A DNA stretch of 64,000 nucleotides from Cladocopium goreaui (GCA_947184155.2 CAMXCT020001391.1:677951-741950), one strand, 5' to 3'; positions 10,655 through 22,210 are shown, numbered from the stretch's first letter. Notes: a model not told the origin generated them from the letters alone. Program-made: numbers and translations.

Positions 10655-12286
10655 GAAATAGACGCGGCAAATTGCTGTGTTCTTTTCATGTCTAGGTCGT
10701 TATTTATGATCCCATTGAAATTCTCTTGGATGTGAGATCAATATCACCGTGGGTGGTTGAACCCAAATCTCAGCAATTGGAGTTTATTCGTCACGGGTTG
10801 ACATGGGTACTTTGACCCTTTTCCTGCCAGATATTTGACATGCCCATAATGCCCATGACAGGCGGTGCGTGGAGTCTTTGAAGGTGCAGCCATTGTCGAT
10901 TGGTGTTGATTAGGGAGGCTTAGGTTGGTGAAAAACAAAGAACCACTCGTTGAATCTCGTTGATACTAGAATCTGAACCGGCAACGGGCTGGGTCTTGTT
11001 GACATGTTAGAAGATGCCAAAAAATCAGCGTCGTTTTTTTTTTGATTTTCAAGGACTCGGTGGGCCGGTGCTAGTTGGATTGGTGATTGGTGCTAAAACT
11101 ATGTGTTTTCAAATTCAGCATTGTTGCTACCGTTGTTTCTTCAGGCTTTGTTGCTTCAGAGCTTTCTGGAACATGGAGAATATATGGGAATATGGGTTTG
11201 CTATTGGGCTTCCACTAATTGCAAGATGTTTCTGAGAAGTATTTCTAGGCAGTTTCGTTCAACCAACTATAAGGACAATTTGGGTTGTCCTTTCAAGATT
11301 GGTTTGATAGAATGTACAAATAAGGTGGAAGCTTTGTTCCAATACCGTGCACATAGATATGGATCAACTGGCATTTATTAATCGAATGATATAACTGTGA
11401 CTTGCAGACGGCGTTTGGCATTTTTTGTTCAAGCCTGTTTTCCTGAAGCCATAGTGAAAATGGTGGCTTGACTTGCATGCCACTTCCAGTGGTGCAGCCC
11501 TGATTTGACTGTTCGGCTGTGATGCGGCGTTTAAAGGACAAGCAAATGCAGCGATCATTAATAGTTAATATGTAATTAATCAACTCCCGTTTGTTTTTGC
11601 CGTTTGTTGGATACTATCGTGCAGTTCAGTAGTTTCGTAGTTCAAAGGTCAAAGTTGATTATTATATTGAATGATCTCTTAGTTTTTCTTGTGGGGGAGT
11701 AGTGTACCAACTGTCAAAGCTTCACAACATCCCAAATTTTGCATGTTAAGTATTTGCACGCATGACCCTCTATGATATTCCATGGGTGTAAAATGTTTCT
11801 AAAATTTCCGCATACTGGCGTGAAGAGTTGCATTCCCTTTCAGCTATTTAAATGGTATATGGTACCATCCCTGCTGCCGCTATCACACCAAAATGGAAGG
11901 TCCCGGCATCAATGTTCAGAGCCAATTTTCTAGCTGGACATTTGCCACTTCTGTTTTTCCATGCGGAATGGCGGGGGGATGTATGTGCCATGCATAAACC
12001 TGTGTTTTCTTTGTTGTGTCCCTGTCCTTAATCTTAGAAATAAAGAGGGTCCTTCCGTTCTTTTGGCACCTCACCCATGAGGACAAAAGATCTGAGAACA
12101 TCAATTCCACCAAGGGGCATGGCAGATACATTTATACACTTCCTTTAAGCAATGCAGAGGATGGAAGTGAGAGATAGTTCGATGTTTTTCACCTGGGACC
12201 TGGGATGTCCAATGGAATGGGAACCTGTTAGAGGTGCTAGAAGGCGGCTTCAGGAGAACAGCGTTACAAGCAACCACGCGCCATAC
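10655..12286. other. Gap with no confident exon
   Basis: AT-rich non-coding sequence. Open stretches near 11103-11381 and 11916-12131 do not show splice borders or GC rise. Confidence 0.4.
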
Positions 12287-12415
12287 CATGAATGGATGCT
12301 GAACGTGCTGTCGCGATCGTTTGCTGGAAATGAACTTGACACATTTGCTGGAGGACATCTTCCATAGCGAGGCAACAGCTTCAAGAAGCGCTCGGCGGGC
12401 AACATGTTTTTGGTG
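12287..12415 (-). CDS. Putative minus-strand exon, unknown protein
   Basis: On the minus strand a ttttcag acceptor is followed by exactly 43 codons, HQKHVARRALLEAVASLWKM then SSSKCVKFISSKRSRQHVQ and HPFM, ending at a GTATGG donor. The peptide is basic with an amphipathic first half. The plus strand is partly open here as well, so the strand call is moderate. Neighbouring minus-strand islands (12650-12797, 12848-13243) support a minus-strand gene. Confidence 0.48.
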
Positions 12416-12649
12416 CTGAAAACATGTTCAACCCAGGGGTTCGGAGATTTGGTCAACCTTAGGCACTCACAATAGAATAATTAGTTATTGTGCCGCCTCT
12501 CAGCTGACTCATGCCCATTCAGTGTTTGAGGCCTGCTTTGTTCAAGGCTTCAAGATTAAGAAACGTGGCAATCCATGGAAAACACCGGAAAATTTGGAAA
12601 ACTGCTGGCCGAACCAAACCCATGATTTAGCGGGCTGTAGAACGCAATT

Positions 12650-12797
12650 CTCCCGAGTGGCAAGATGGCCGTCTACATGATTTGTTTGGCCGTTTGCTGC
12701 CCGCATTGGTGCGCGAACATCTTCCAGAGCACATGGTGTCCACATCAATCTCAACATTTGTGGTGTGGAACCCGCCAAGAGAAGCAGCAAGTTTTTC
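12650..12797 (-). CDS. Putative minus-strand exon, Cys-rich stretch
   Basis: The minus frame after an acgag acceptor reads EKLAASLGGFHTTNVEIDVD then TMCSGRCSRTNAGSKRPN and KSCRRPSCHSGEL. Four cysteines with basic spacing could suggest a small zinc-binding or disulfide segment, but no known motif fits. The downstream border is undefined. Confidence 0.4.
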
Positions 12798-12847
12798 CTC
12801 GTTTCATGATGGGCATGGATTTTTTTCTGGCTCATGATCTTCAACCG

Positions 12848-13243
12848 TCAGTTGGCAAGCGATCGTAAATAATTAATGTTGCATGATGGGAAAAGTACTT
12901 GCTTAAGACTTTGAGAGAGCGGGGCCCGGGAAGTTGAGTCGTGGTTGACCAGATTTTTTTCCACCGTATAGTATAGTTTTAGTACACATGTTGATTTTAC
13001 GACAAGACCGCCATTCGCATTTTCTATCCACATTGAACCTCCGAATCCGAAACCTGATCGTTTGAAAAACCTACAACCTAAACGATCAGAGAGGGAAACG
13101 ACGATTTCTTCCTCTGCATGGACCACATGGTAGCTGCTTTCAGAACACAAAAATGACGCCCTGAGAAATGCAGGAGAATTGCCACAGTTCGACCTTGGAG
13201 CATTGAAGGATGTTAGGACCTCAGGTGGCGATCGTACAATCAT
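12848..13243 (-). CDS. Uncharacterised minus-strand ORF, 131 codons
   Basis: An ATG-started open frame with segments such as VVHAEEEIVVSLSDRLGC and FFKRSGFGFGGSMWIEN. The 5' half looks protein-like and the 3' half does not. It may be an exon extended by chance into an intron. It lies upstream, in minus-strand order, of the two exon candidates above. Confidence 0.3.
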   Translation of the reverse strand: MIVRSPPEVLTSFNAPRSNCGNSPAFLRASFLCSESSYHVVHAEEEIVVSLSDRLGCRFFKRSGFGFGGSMWIENANGGLVVKSTCVLKLYYTVEKNLVNHDSTSRAPLSQSLKQVLFPSCNINYLRSLAN

Positions 13244-13828
13244 CCCATTGACTTGGTTGATCTGTGTGCTTCAAACCTTGTAATGTTTTTCCATCACATC
13301 TTGAACATCAGCTTATGGTTTTTCTTTTTCCCAAATTGTTTGGGAGGATGCTTCCTAGATTTCACATTGGTTTGCTGAAAAACGCCGCTGCCTGGTTTTA
13401 AAACAGTAATTTTCGGATTGCAATGGTGACGACGATTGTTCGCTAATGAATTGCAGGGAGGCAAGGGGTATGTAGCTAGTTGACGCTATTTTGCACGGAA
13501 CTGCTAAAAGGTTTGCATTGTTTTGTCTACAAACGGGGCAACCCTAACTCCACTTGCTTATTTTAATGTCCATTCACCTCCCTTTTAAAATTGACAATTT
13601 CTGGTAGCACACCCTTTTCAGACATGCGTTTGTGGTGGTTTCGGAATTTCTGATCAACACGCCGTTGATTATTTTTTTTAGTGATGCCATCACGGTTTCA
13701 CAAGACATGATCAGACTCAGAGCGATCCACCGACGAATTGTTTTGTTTTCTTTTGATTTCAGACGAAACATGCGAATTTTTACATATCCACATATATATA
13801 TATATATACATACATACCAGCACATGCC

Positions 13829-14329
13829 AAGGGGTGCCGTAATGGCACCCCTTAGGGAGGGGGTGTCAAAATGGCGCCCCTTTATTTCTAAGGTGTTTCT
13901 CAACCTGTTTGGGGTCATCTGGGATATACATTTCATCTTTGTTATCTGAGGCCACTGAAACAATGCTTTTGAGTTTTATTTTTGGCACCCCAAAAATGGC
14001 GCGTGTCAAACGTGTCATTTGCGTGTCGGGTGGATGTGCAGGGGGTGCCAAAACGCCACCCCTTTAGGCTAAGGGGGTGTCGTTCTGGCGCCCCTTAATG
14101 CGTGTCGGCAGTGTGTCGCTACCAGGGAGTCGCGTGTCATTTACGTGTCGGAATTCCTCAAAATCAAAGTTTTTGTTGTTCAGCTCGTCTCCAACCATGT
14201 CTCCCAAAAATGGTGCTATGAACATCGTTATCACCATATCCTTTTGTGTTTTTTTGGTTCGGCTAAGGGGTGTCGAAACGTAGCCCCTTAAAGAACACTC
14301 GATAGGGGTTCCAAAACGTAGCCCCTTGG
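13829..14329. repeat. Cluster of six GC-rich short palindromes
   Basis: Six copies of an imperfect palindrome of about 26 bp, consensus AGGGGTGYCRAAAYGNMGCC followed by CCTTA, lie at about 13829-13855, 13856-13885, 14040-14066, 14070-14098, 14265-14290 and 14302-14329. Two copies of CGCGTGTCATTT/GCGTGTCATTT with a following CGTGTCGG lie between them, near 14015 and 14132. There is no coding reading across it. Function is unknown. Confidence 0.8.
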
Positions 14330-14390
14330 ATATATATTATACGCTATGTGCACCTATCAATGTTGTAGAAATTTGCCAATCGCAATGAAG

Positions 14391-14541
14391 AAATTGTTCC
14401 TTGTTGTTTGGGGTGATGTTCACATCGATCAAGGCCCTCAATCATCCGCTCGGGAATGCTTTGAGGACAGCGCCCAAGGTGAAACCCACGGAAAATGCTT
14501 CGGAAAATGATCCGTATCGAATCCAAAAACACTGCAATCAG
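14391..14541 (+). CDS. Putative exon, unknown protein
   Basis: The open frame reads LLFGVMFTSIKALNHPLGN then ALRTAPKVKPTENASEND and PYRIQKHCNQ, ending at a GTCGAC donor-like site. GC is higher than the flanks. The minus strand is also open (14344-14532). The upstream border is unclear. Confidence 0.45.
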
Positions 14542-15060
14542 GTCGACATGCTGATTTACCTTTAGGATACTTTTAGATGAAGGAACTTAAAAAGTCAAAA
14601 CTGTGACAGAACCTACATGTGTTTTGTACTGAGGAGGAATATGGAGGAATCAACCATTTGTATGGACTGAAAGTGGTCGCCAATCCCTGTCCAGCGTTTT
14701 GTTGTGCAAAGGGGGTCCTGGTTGGAGTGGGCACCCATCAAGTTGATATATAAAAACAGGTCCGCTGATAGAGTTAAGTGATTGATGTTTGACAATGTTG
14801 GTTAGAACATGTTTCAAGCACTTCTCCACCTTCAACGAGTAGTCGACCATCACCCAGACATACTCAGACCAAATCTACCTTTTCACCTTTTGTTCAAAAA
14901 TTATTATAGTTCGACATGGAATATATTAGCTGTGCTGAACTCCTTGAGAAGGCGATGGAGTGAGATATGGAATATATATATATATATATATATATGTCAT
15001 ATCGGCGGTCACCATTCATGCCACCAAGTGGCATAACACCCCGTGGTTGACCTTGGGTAG

Positions 15061-15176
15061 ATCAACCCGACCACTGCGTTCAAGCTGAGCCCCCTTGTGG
15101 CTTCCAGGAACCCAGCATTGCCGCATTTGGTCCCTGCAGTGAACTATGGAATCTCCAAGGGCTACTTCATGGGCCC
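15061..15176 (+). CDS. Putative internal exon, unknown protein
   Basis: After a gggtag acceptor the frame INPTTAFKLSPLVASRNPAL, PHLVPAVNYGISKGYFMG runs to a CCC/GTGTGC donor. The composition (Pro, Gly, hydrophobics) resembles loops of an integral membrane or secreted protein. It is one of a series of plus-strand exons at 14.4-23.9 kb that may belong to one gene, though phases could not be chained. Confidence 0.62.
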
Positions 15177-15447
15177 GTGTGCCCAGCGATGAAATACGTG
15201 CTACCTTTTTTTGAGGAATCATGGCTAGAAGTGTTTCTTTTATGGGTTGCAGTTTGTTTGCAAAGAACCTGTGGCAAATGGGGCTTATTAAAACAGTTTG
15301 TTTGCGATTTCTCGGCATCATCAGCATCATCCGCTGTTGCTTTTTCCGCTTATATACATCACCTTTTTTGATACTTCAAATGGGTTCCAGATGCCAGATG
15401 CGGTATAGGTCAATAACCAGCAAATCTTGGCGATGTTTTTCTACCAG

Positions 15448-15574
15448 GTTGGCGCGCGATGCACTTCGTGGCCGCCTCACCGTTCACTTCGAATGCCTTG
15501 GCAGCTGCGGAGATGCTCTGCGAGGCCTCTTCTGGTGGAGAGGGTGCCGGATGGCATCGGTGGATGAAATGGAG
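15448..15574 (+). CDS. Putative internal exon, unknown protein
   Basis: A ctaccag acceptor and a GAG/GTTTAG donor-like site bound the frame WRAMHFVAASPFTSNALAAA followed by EMLCEASSGGEGAGWHRWMK. Third positions are G/C-rich. A second plus frame and the minus strand are also open over the same bases. Confidence 0.55.
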
Positions 15575-16309
15575 GTTTAGTAGGAGCCCAACCAGTCTAT
15601 CACACACACTTATGGGTCAATCTGAAAATAACATTACTATGTAAAAGCAATCAATGGACTTAGTCTAAAATAAGGGTTCACCCAATTACTGATGGATTAT
15701 GATTGTGATTCTCAGTAAAATTGACATGTAGGGAGGTAGAACACTTGGAATCATGGGGCAAACATCATCTATAAGATCCTGTAATTGTTGTTCTATTTTT
15801 GTTTGGGGTTACAGAATTGTTTATGTACAGAAGATTATTGTCATCATCCTAGAGAAGATCCTTCCATCAATTGGACATGTTTTTTTCCTGGTCTGAGGTT
15901 GGGCAACGGTAAATTTCTAGATTGCTACTGAACATCTATTTATCCAAGATAAATATTTGATATTAAATGTATAGTATATATTAGTATATGGCATATGTAT
16001 AAACAAGGACCTTCACAATAAACATCCACAACTGTCACATTTGTTTCAGATGGATGTGGCACATGGGCAAATCATTAGATTCAAGATTTCAGCGAGTGCC
16101 TTGAAAGAGCCCGAAATCCCGTTTGTGATACCTTTTTTTCCTATGAAAATGCCATTTGTAGACCATTTTCATATGTTTATGTATGTTTTACTGTATATTA
16201 TACCCCCATTTCCAGGCATACATGAGAAATTTCCATATGGACATGGAAAAATCACATATCCATGTGTTGTGCCAATGTTTCAACCACGATTTTTGTGCCA
16301 AAACTTCAG

Positions 16310-16441
16310 CTGGTCGGCCATGTGTCGCCATGTGTCATGTTCCCGCTCCTTGCGGCATGTGCCGACAGCGATGTTGCAAAAGTTCCCTTGGGCAGCACGG
16401 TGGTACATGGTGCCAGCACGCAGCTCGGTGGCACTGCTCCA
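16310..16441 (+). CDS. Putative internal exon, hydrophobic segment
   Basis: After aaacttcag the frame LVGHVSPCVMFPLLAACADS, DVAKVPLGSTVVHGASTQLG and GTAPV ends at a GTTTGC donor-like site. The first 17 residues could span or enter a membrane. Just downstream (16446) starts a family-4 repeat. Confidence 0.58.
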
Positions 16442-16445
16442 GTTT

Positions 16446-16598
16446 GCTGAAACATGGCTGGGAAGTGAACCATTAATGACAGGAAAACGATGGAGAACCC
16501 CCTATAAATGTTAGGAAATCCATGGAAATCCCCCAAGCATGAAGGTTTTAATGGGAAACTAATCTCTAAATGGTGATGTGGATGTTCCATTGCCACGT
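16446..16598. repeat. Family-4 dispersed repeat (copy 1)
   Basis: It shares CATGGCTGGGAA, GGAAATCCATGGAAATCCCC, AAGCATGAAGGTTTTAATGG and a terminal TGCCACGTTG with the segment at 36867-36975. Both copies sit directly downstream of a putative exon end. Terminal inverted repeats are not clear. Confidence 0.55.
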
Positions 16599-16797
16599 TG
16601 GATTACTGCGGGGTAGATCGGGGTAGCATGTCAATAGTTCCAAAGAATATATGTTGTTTTGGGATTTAAGATGACGGACATGTCCAGAAGTATTTTGTAT
16701 TGATCAAACTGGGCAAACAAAAGTAGCGGGAAGATCTGGACAAAATATGACAAGTGTGATATTTCACAACTGTATCTCCCCCCTTTGGACCTTGCAG

Positions 16798-16956
16798 CTG
16801 GGTTCCAGCTACAAGTTCAGCAGGCCCTGGCTGAACCGTCGCTTTGCTACCTTCCTGCTGCATGGCGCCACCAGTGCAATTTGTTTCGTGCACGGCGCCC
16901 TGCGGGTTGTGCTGGAGAACTCTGGGTGCCGTGGCTCTGTGGGGATACTGCATGAA
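16798..16956 (+). CDS. Putative internal exon, membrane-type segment
   Basis: A cttgcag acceptor opens a high-GC frame reading LGSSYKFSRPWLNRRFATFL, LHGATSAICFVHGALRVVL and ENSGCRGSVGILHEGM. The segment from FATFLLHG to ALRVVL is hydrophobic enough for a membrane helix with basic flanks. The 3' border may use a GC donor (G/GCATGA) or lie a little further on. It is a strong exon signal with no known family. Confidence 0.65.
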
Positions 16957-17399
16957 GGCATGAAACCAATCGGATCATATCGGATCATCTAGATGGGCTG
17001 TGGGCTGTTGTTTGTTATTCAAACAGTGGGTGAATAATTAGGTAGCCATTATAATTATATATATAATTCGGATAGATTGTGGTCAACACATGTTAAAACA
17101 GATGTTACTAACCAGGAACCGCTACTCCCAGGGCCGATCAAAGTGGTGATGTGCCCTTTGATAAGATGGGTTTCTAGATTTGAGCCCTGACACTAAAAAT
17201 GAAGCTACAACCCTAACTCCATCTTTGATTTGTTTTTTGTTGAGCTTGAAACTGCCAAGGGTCTCCCAAGCTGAGACACCAGTTGCAAACAGTTTCCTGA
17301 ACAGTACCTGACGCTAGTGATCATGTTGCGCGTTTGTATTTTCGGACTCTTCCCAGCCATGGTGACAGAACCATTCAAAATCTTCACAGATGGTTGATA

Positions 17400-17495
17400 G
17401 CTTGGAATACTGTGGACTTTCTATCCTACTATTTGGAATGGCAATCCCCAATGACCAATAACATTTTTCAGATAGATAGAAAACCACCAGCATTT
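17400..17495. mobile_element. Degenerate family-1 element
   Basis: The sequence AATGGCAATCCCCAATGACC, then AATAACATTTTTCAGA and GAAAACCACCAGC, matches the right two thirds of the family-1 consensus. The left end is decayed. Confidence 0.45.
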
Positions 17496-18589
17496 TGTCC
17501 AGCCATTTCTCAGTGGGACCTGCCTTTCCGCATTTTTCCGCCACGAGGTTTGCTGGGCCCTACAGGCGACACAACAATGGTTGTTGGGAAATTTTGGCGA
17601 CCCAACATGGGGAACTGCATCTCCAATTTCCGGATGTGCAAACACTTTAGTCACTTTAGTCACTTTGGACCATTCAAAACGCAAGCTAAATGCAACCTGA
17701 TCCGGGCATATTGCCTGAATTTGGTGCCAGAAAACGCTCCAGTTCACATTGGGCGGAACATCAAAAAAACAAAAAGGGATGACTTCCTAAATGCTGCGTT
17801 TACATTGGGGAATGCGCAAAGGGACGCAGAGGGATGACATTGTGTCTTTCTGTAAGAGGCACAGGCACATGTTAGTTGTTACGAATCACTAGGCGTATCC
17901 AAAGATTATCAAACATAGGAATTTGAAGAACAGACATGGTTATTGTTCGTAAGTATAGCCCCTTTGGCGATAGTAAGCCGCAATTCCTTGTGGATGAACC
18001 GTTGCGTTTGGCAATGTTGTGCTTTCGACATGTTGCGACACCACACGTACAAGTCAGATGTTTCTAAGTTGCAGGCATTGTTTGCAAAATGTTTGTACTT
18101 TATATGATCACCAAGATTCACCAGCGTAATTCGATGTCTTATATAATGCTTGCCCGGGGCGACTGACTTTGGTTATCGCTTTTTGTTATAGCGGTTCAAC
18201 GCCAGACTTGGTCGTGTTTCCCAATTTTCAATAGCCACAGGGGAAACAAAAAAAGGTTCAATATGTTTCAACGATTTTATTTGTGAGTTAACCGCAAGTT
18301 ATAGATAAGACATGGGTGATTTCATAAGTTATTTCAAACCTACGGGCACTCCTTGACGGGAAAACACGGTGGACGTGGGGACACCGGAAACCACCCGAAA
18401 GTTTGGCCATGCCAGGTATTGTGTGGTCTCTTGGCGGCGAACCAGCTGAGAATAAGCATGGAACGGAGATGTTGGAAGATGGTCGCCCCATGGCCCCAAA
18501 GAATTCCAAGAACCTCCAATAAACCTGTTTGATTTGCAACATTTATATGCAGATTTGCATGTGTGTATATACATAATATGTTATTATAT

Positions 18590-18606
18590 AATTATATAAT
18601 AATTTG

Positions 18607-18637
<31 letters not shown>

Positions 18638-18690
18638 GCATACTATTTTATATGATATAATGTATATATATATATATATTATATTTTTTT
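18590..18690. repeat. (TA)n / (TATT)n tract
   Basis: TA dinucleotide blocks interrupted by TATT and a T run, with no gene signal. Confidence 0.85.
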
Positions 18691-19329
18691 ATTAAAATAT
18701 ATTATTAGTTTAATTCCATTTATTTAGCATTTGGTAGACGCGTGAAAATTGAAGTGTTTGGGATCCCAAAGATGTGAGCCCCATTCCCAAGGTGCAACTG
18801 GTTCACCGGTTGGGAGACCATTTCTCATAGAATTGGATGATGGGATGTTTTTTCGAAAACACCGATCAATTTGATGGTTAAAAAAACATTGTTTCCTGTA
18901 GATTTTCCCTTAAACCAATCCATTGAATTTCTCAATGTGAGTGGCTGGCAACTTCAAAGAGCATTGTAAGTCCCAGAATCGCAGCGGTCACATTCCATTG
19001 TTTGGCCAGCAAAATTGGATGCAAACATTAACACCGGTTGGCTAGGTAACATCGTCTTGACACAGGTGCCCATCATAGCCCATTTGGTGAGTGTTTCAAT
19101 GTTAGGTGCTCCAAAGCGACTCTTGCCAACAGGGATGCTTTGAATCAGAGGCACGCTGGCAGTACTGGCCGGTTGACATTCCCGGGTGCAATGTCATGGG
19201 GATGGGGATGGCAATTACTTGTACCGCTTGGACTCTCACCTTGAGGGTTTTGAATCGTTCACTAAGAGTTGCTGTCATACCGCCAATGGTCTCCTGGTTG
19301 GATAAAACATATGTAGAACATATTCAAAG

Positions 19330-19404
19330 GGGACACTGTGATGCGCTCGTCCGACATCCTTTTCTGGCTTGTGGAGAGGACTTTCCACCAAGACTTGCTT
19401 TCCG
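19330..19404 (+). CDS. Putative exon, unknown protein
   Basis: The frame DTVMRSSDILFWLVERTFHQ, DLLS is G/C-rich at third positions and ends at a GTGTGC donor. The upstream border (ttcaaag) is weak. A second frame is open, so this is provisional. The next exon candidate begins only 65 bp away. Confidence 0.42.
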
Positions 19405-19469
19405 GTGTGCTCTGGATGAGTCATGATATTTGTTCACTGAAGCGACATTCTCCTTTGATAGAAATTCAG

Positions 19470-19602
19470 CAAAAATGCCAGATCAGCAGGTGCTGCTTGA
19501 AACAGCCCAGGCCAAAGTTCCTCTGCAGAGTCTTTTCCTGACCCGCATCTTGCTGCAATATTTGATGACATTTGATGTGCTTTGCTTGGCTTATGCTTCA
19601 AG
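19470..19602 (+). CDS. Putative internal exon, helical
   Basis: A gaaattcag acceptor is followed by KMPDQQVLLETAQAKVPLQS, LFLTRILLQYLMTFDVLCL and AYAS before an AG/GTTCAG donor-like site. It forms long amphipathic or hydrophobic helices. No family is recognised. Confidence 0.58.
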
Positions 19603-19750
19603 GTTCAGCTATTAGTCAGGGAATATCGATGAATATCGTGACTCCATTTTGAAGTACTGTAACTGGTGACCTTTCAGAGGAACCAATCGACCCACCAAGC
19701 CTAGCCTTGCCCAAACTAAGGCACTTTTGGCGACGACTTTATCCCTTCAG

Positions 19751-19920
19751 ATCTTCGCATCAGCGCAGGGCTCCTAGGTTGGGCGCCTCAGGCCCTGGAG
19801 GCCCTGGTGCCGTGCGCGGACTCCACGGCACCGCCTGCACCGCCTGCACCGCTGCGAAACGGCCGCCGGGGAGCGCCGGCGGTGCATTTGGGGAGCAGAG
19901 ATGCTGCTGCACAGAGCAAG
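19751..19920 (+). CDS. Internal exon, GC-rich, Pro/Ala linker
   Basis: It has clean borders: atcccttcag before and GTGAGC after the last base. The preferred frame reads LRISAGLLGWAPQALEALVP, CADSTAPPAPPAPLRNGRRG and APAVHLGSRDAAAQSK. A second frame (RAPRLGASGPGGPG...) is equally G/C-rich and would be in phase with exon 19470-19602, so the frame is unsettled even though the exon itself looks real. Confidence 0.72.
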
Positions 19921-20341
19921 GTGAGCTGCTGGGAAATTTGAAACCTCTAAAGTTCTCAGCTCAATGGGGGAAAATGATGAAACACGCATAAACATGCTGT
20001 ATTTTTGTGTGTGCCCATTATTTGTGTTCAGTGCCTTTTGGGGAAACCGACTTTCATGTTGTTTGGTGATGGGTTGGCGAATAGATCTTCCTTTCTGGTA
20101 TTGCCACATGCTTATGTAGGAGCATTTGTTGAACATGGAGGCTTCAAACAGTTTGAGGCTTAGCGGTGCGACAAGCAATTCTGAAACCCTGAACATCCCT
20201 GAACTATGTTTAATTACTCTGAGTGGTATTTGACCCATCGACTTGAATCATCGATTTCGATGAGTTTCCCAATTTGTATTTATGTGTGTTGGAGTAGCTT
20301 ATATTCTTGTAATTCACTTGGCCTATCGTGGTGAAACCAAG

Positions 20342-20506
20342 GTGCTGGGCGTTTTTCATGACACTGGCTTCGACTTCAATGGAGCGGTGCTCTACCGGCA
20401 CGAAGCGCCCCTGTGGCCACCACTCTTCTTGCGCTACTACGATCCGAGGGAATGGTGTCCCTCAGCAGAGAACGCAGTTCTGGATGTTCTGGCCGTGGAG
20501 ATTTGA
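20342..20506 (+). CDS. Putative exon, possibly C-terminal
   Basis: After an accaag acceptor the frame VLGVFHDTGFDFNGAVLYRH, EAPLWPPLFLRYYDPREW and CPSAENAVLDVLAVEI ends at TGA 20504-20506. Aromatic and acidic residues give it an enzyme-like look, but no motif is recognised. If a GTGGAG donor at about 20495 is used, the stop would be intronic. Confidence 0.6.
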   Translation: MLGVFHDTGFDFNGAVLYRHEAPLWPPLFLRYYDPREWCPSAENAVLDVLAVEI

Positions 20507-21144
20507 AGTCAACCTGGCCAAGTGATGTAATTAGCGACGTCAAAGATAATTGATATGTTGGAGCAGTTTCAAATGGCTTGGTGGATTGAAAAGCCAAGTG
20601 ACTTTGTATCAAAATGCTTTCAAAGCTGTTATTCATGATATTTACATGGTCGTTTTCTGCGTATTTACTGCTCCTGTAAGTCCAATTGCGTCCCATTTGC
20701 CCTGGAGTCTGCAATGAAAATTCCATAGCCCAGACCTGGCTGAAAGTCTCCGCTCTGGCATGAGGTTGATTCATTTGGACTCTTTTGGTAATTAGTAATG
20801 AGGGACTTGTCGTAAGCCACGTATCAGGGGATACACCCCGGCTATTCAGCAATTAGCTAGCGCCATGGCACATCTATGTACCTGGGGTGATGATCCGTAG
20901 TTGAAGGTCAGTGCCCCCTCTGATTCGATACCCGGACCCGTAACAAGCTGGTGCAATGGGGAGAACATGGAAAACACTCCAAGTTATCCTTAGTTGACTC
21001 ATGCCTCCGGATTCACAAACGCCTGGGCCGCCTGGGCTGTGGAATTTCCGGAACTTTGCATCATTTCACATCGAATATCATCGAATTCCACTTTTTCGTG
21101 GAGGACCTATCCCAATTATATAAATCAGGGTCTCCGAGGTGTAG

Positions 21145-21239
21145 AACTGGGCTGGTGCTATGTGCATCGCTGCTTTCCTGCCCTTCCTGCCCTGCCCAGA
21201 AACGCCTGTGATTCGCCCTGGGATGGCTGCCGGCAAGGG
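21145..21239 (+). CDS. Putative internal exon, hydrophobic
   Basis: Bounded by ggtgtag and GTGGAG. The frame NWAGAMCIAAFLPFLPCPET, PVIRPGMAAGKG contains a short hydrophobic run with prolines and two cysteines. The overlapping longer open frames on both strands have poorer composition. Confidence 0.52.
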
Positions 21240-21291
21240 GTGGAGGTGCCGGCAGTGCTGCTGATAGTTGTTTATTGTCGAATCTATGAGA

Positions 21292-21345
21292 TGATTGTTG
21301 AATGATTGTTGAATGATTGTTGAATGATTGTTGAATGTTCATTCG
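21292..21345. repeat. 11-bp tandem repeat
   Basis: About four and a half copies of ATGATTGTTGA lie in tandem just downstream of a putative exon. Confidence 0.9.
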
Positions 21346-21409
21346 TGAGGATGTCTTTGTTTTGTGTTTCTGGTTGCTTGTTCCTCCGCCAAATTTTGAT
21401 ATGCGCCAG

Positions 21410-21534
21410 TGCGGCTGGGCACCGTTTGCCAGGTGATGTGTTTGAAAGACACCTGGAAGCTTTGATTGAAAGTCGAGAGGTTGGGGGTGCAACTGTGCAA
21501 CTCCATTCCTGCTTGCCACCAGAGTTGAAACCTT
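21410..21534 (+). CDS. Putative exon, unknown protein
   Basis: After atgcgccag the frame reads AAGHRLPGDVFERHLEALIE then SREVGGATVQLHSCLPPE and LKP, with a GTTGGA donor-like end. It has balanced amino-acid use and a helical start. Function is unknown. Confidence 0.57.
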
Positions 21535-21866
21535 GTTGGAGTTGGGAATAGCCCAATGGCTATTTTTTGGAGGTCTTCTTGGATCCAACATTTCAAGGGG
21601 TTGAAGGTACCCCTTCCACCATGCTAGGGGGATGTTTGACCTGCTTGACACCTTTTGATCAGACATCAACTGAACTCTTTATTTCTTCATTTTGCCGTGA
21701 CAAATAGCATGTAGCAGGTTATAGCAACCCGCAAAAAGATAGAAAACATCAAACATCTAATTATTTCCAGTATGATAGTTCAATTTCTTTATTTGTCCCA
21801 CAATTTCCCGGTATTTTCATGTATTTTCTATATATTGCGCCCATCTTTTATTGGGGGTTCCTCCAG

Positions 21867-21979
21867 CCGCCAGCCATTTCAGCGGGCGTCGAGGATGATT
21901 CGCGACTGGATCAGCCCAGTGACCGAGCTGCATTTGTCGCTGCAGCGCATCGTTGAGGGTTGCTGTCCAGCAACGCGGC
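21867..21979 (+). CDS. Putative internal exon, unknown protein
   Basis: A ttcctccag acceptor and a C/GTAAAG donor enclose 113 nt reading RQPFQRASRMIRDWISPVTE, LHLSLQRIVEGCCPATR. Third-position GC is high, and the peptide is helical with a Cys pair. A second frame is open for 30 codons. Confidence 0.6.
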
Positions 21980-22029
21980 GTAAAGCGGGCTTGGTGGATG
22001 ATGGAGTAGTTTGGTGGGCAGTTAGTCCA

Positions 22030-22210
22030 ACAGATTTGGGGTTATATGTATATATATATATATATAATTATATAACTATGTGATATGTTCATGGTATGAT
22101 CATAGTTGTCTCTACCTGGTATCTTTGGGACCATGTTTGTGGATGATTCTATGTATACATAGGTATATATATATATATTTGCATATGTATATAGAATATT
22201 ATATACATAT
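22030..22210. repeat. TA-rich microsatellite segments
   Basis: (TA)n blocks near 22040-22075 and 22160-22210, with non-coding sequence between. Confidence 0.8.

Noticed and set aside
17334-17837. 167-codon plus ORF
   Set aside because: It overlaps a degenerate family-1 element and lacks codon bias; probably chance.
21061-21669. 202-codon minus ORF
   Set aside because: It runs through an 11-bp tandem repeat and opposite better plus-strand exons; likely a shadow.
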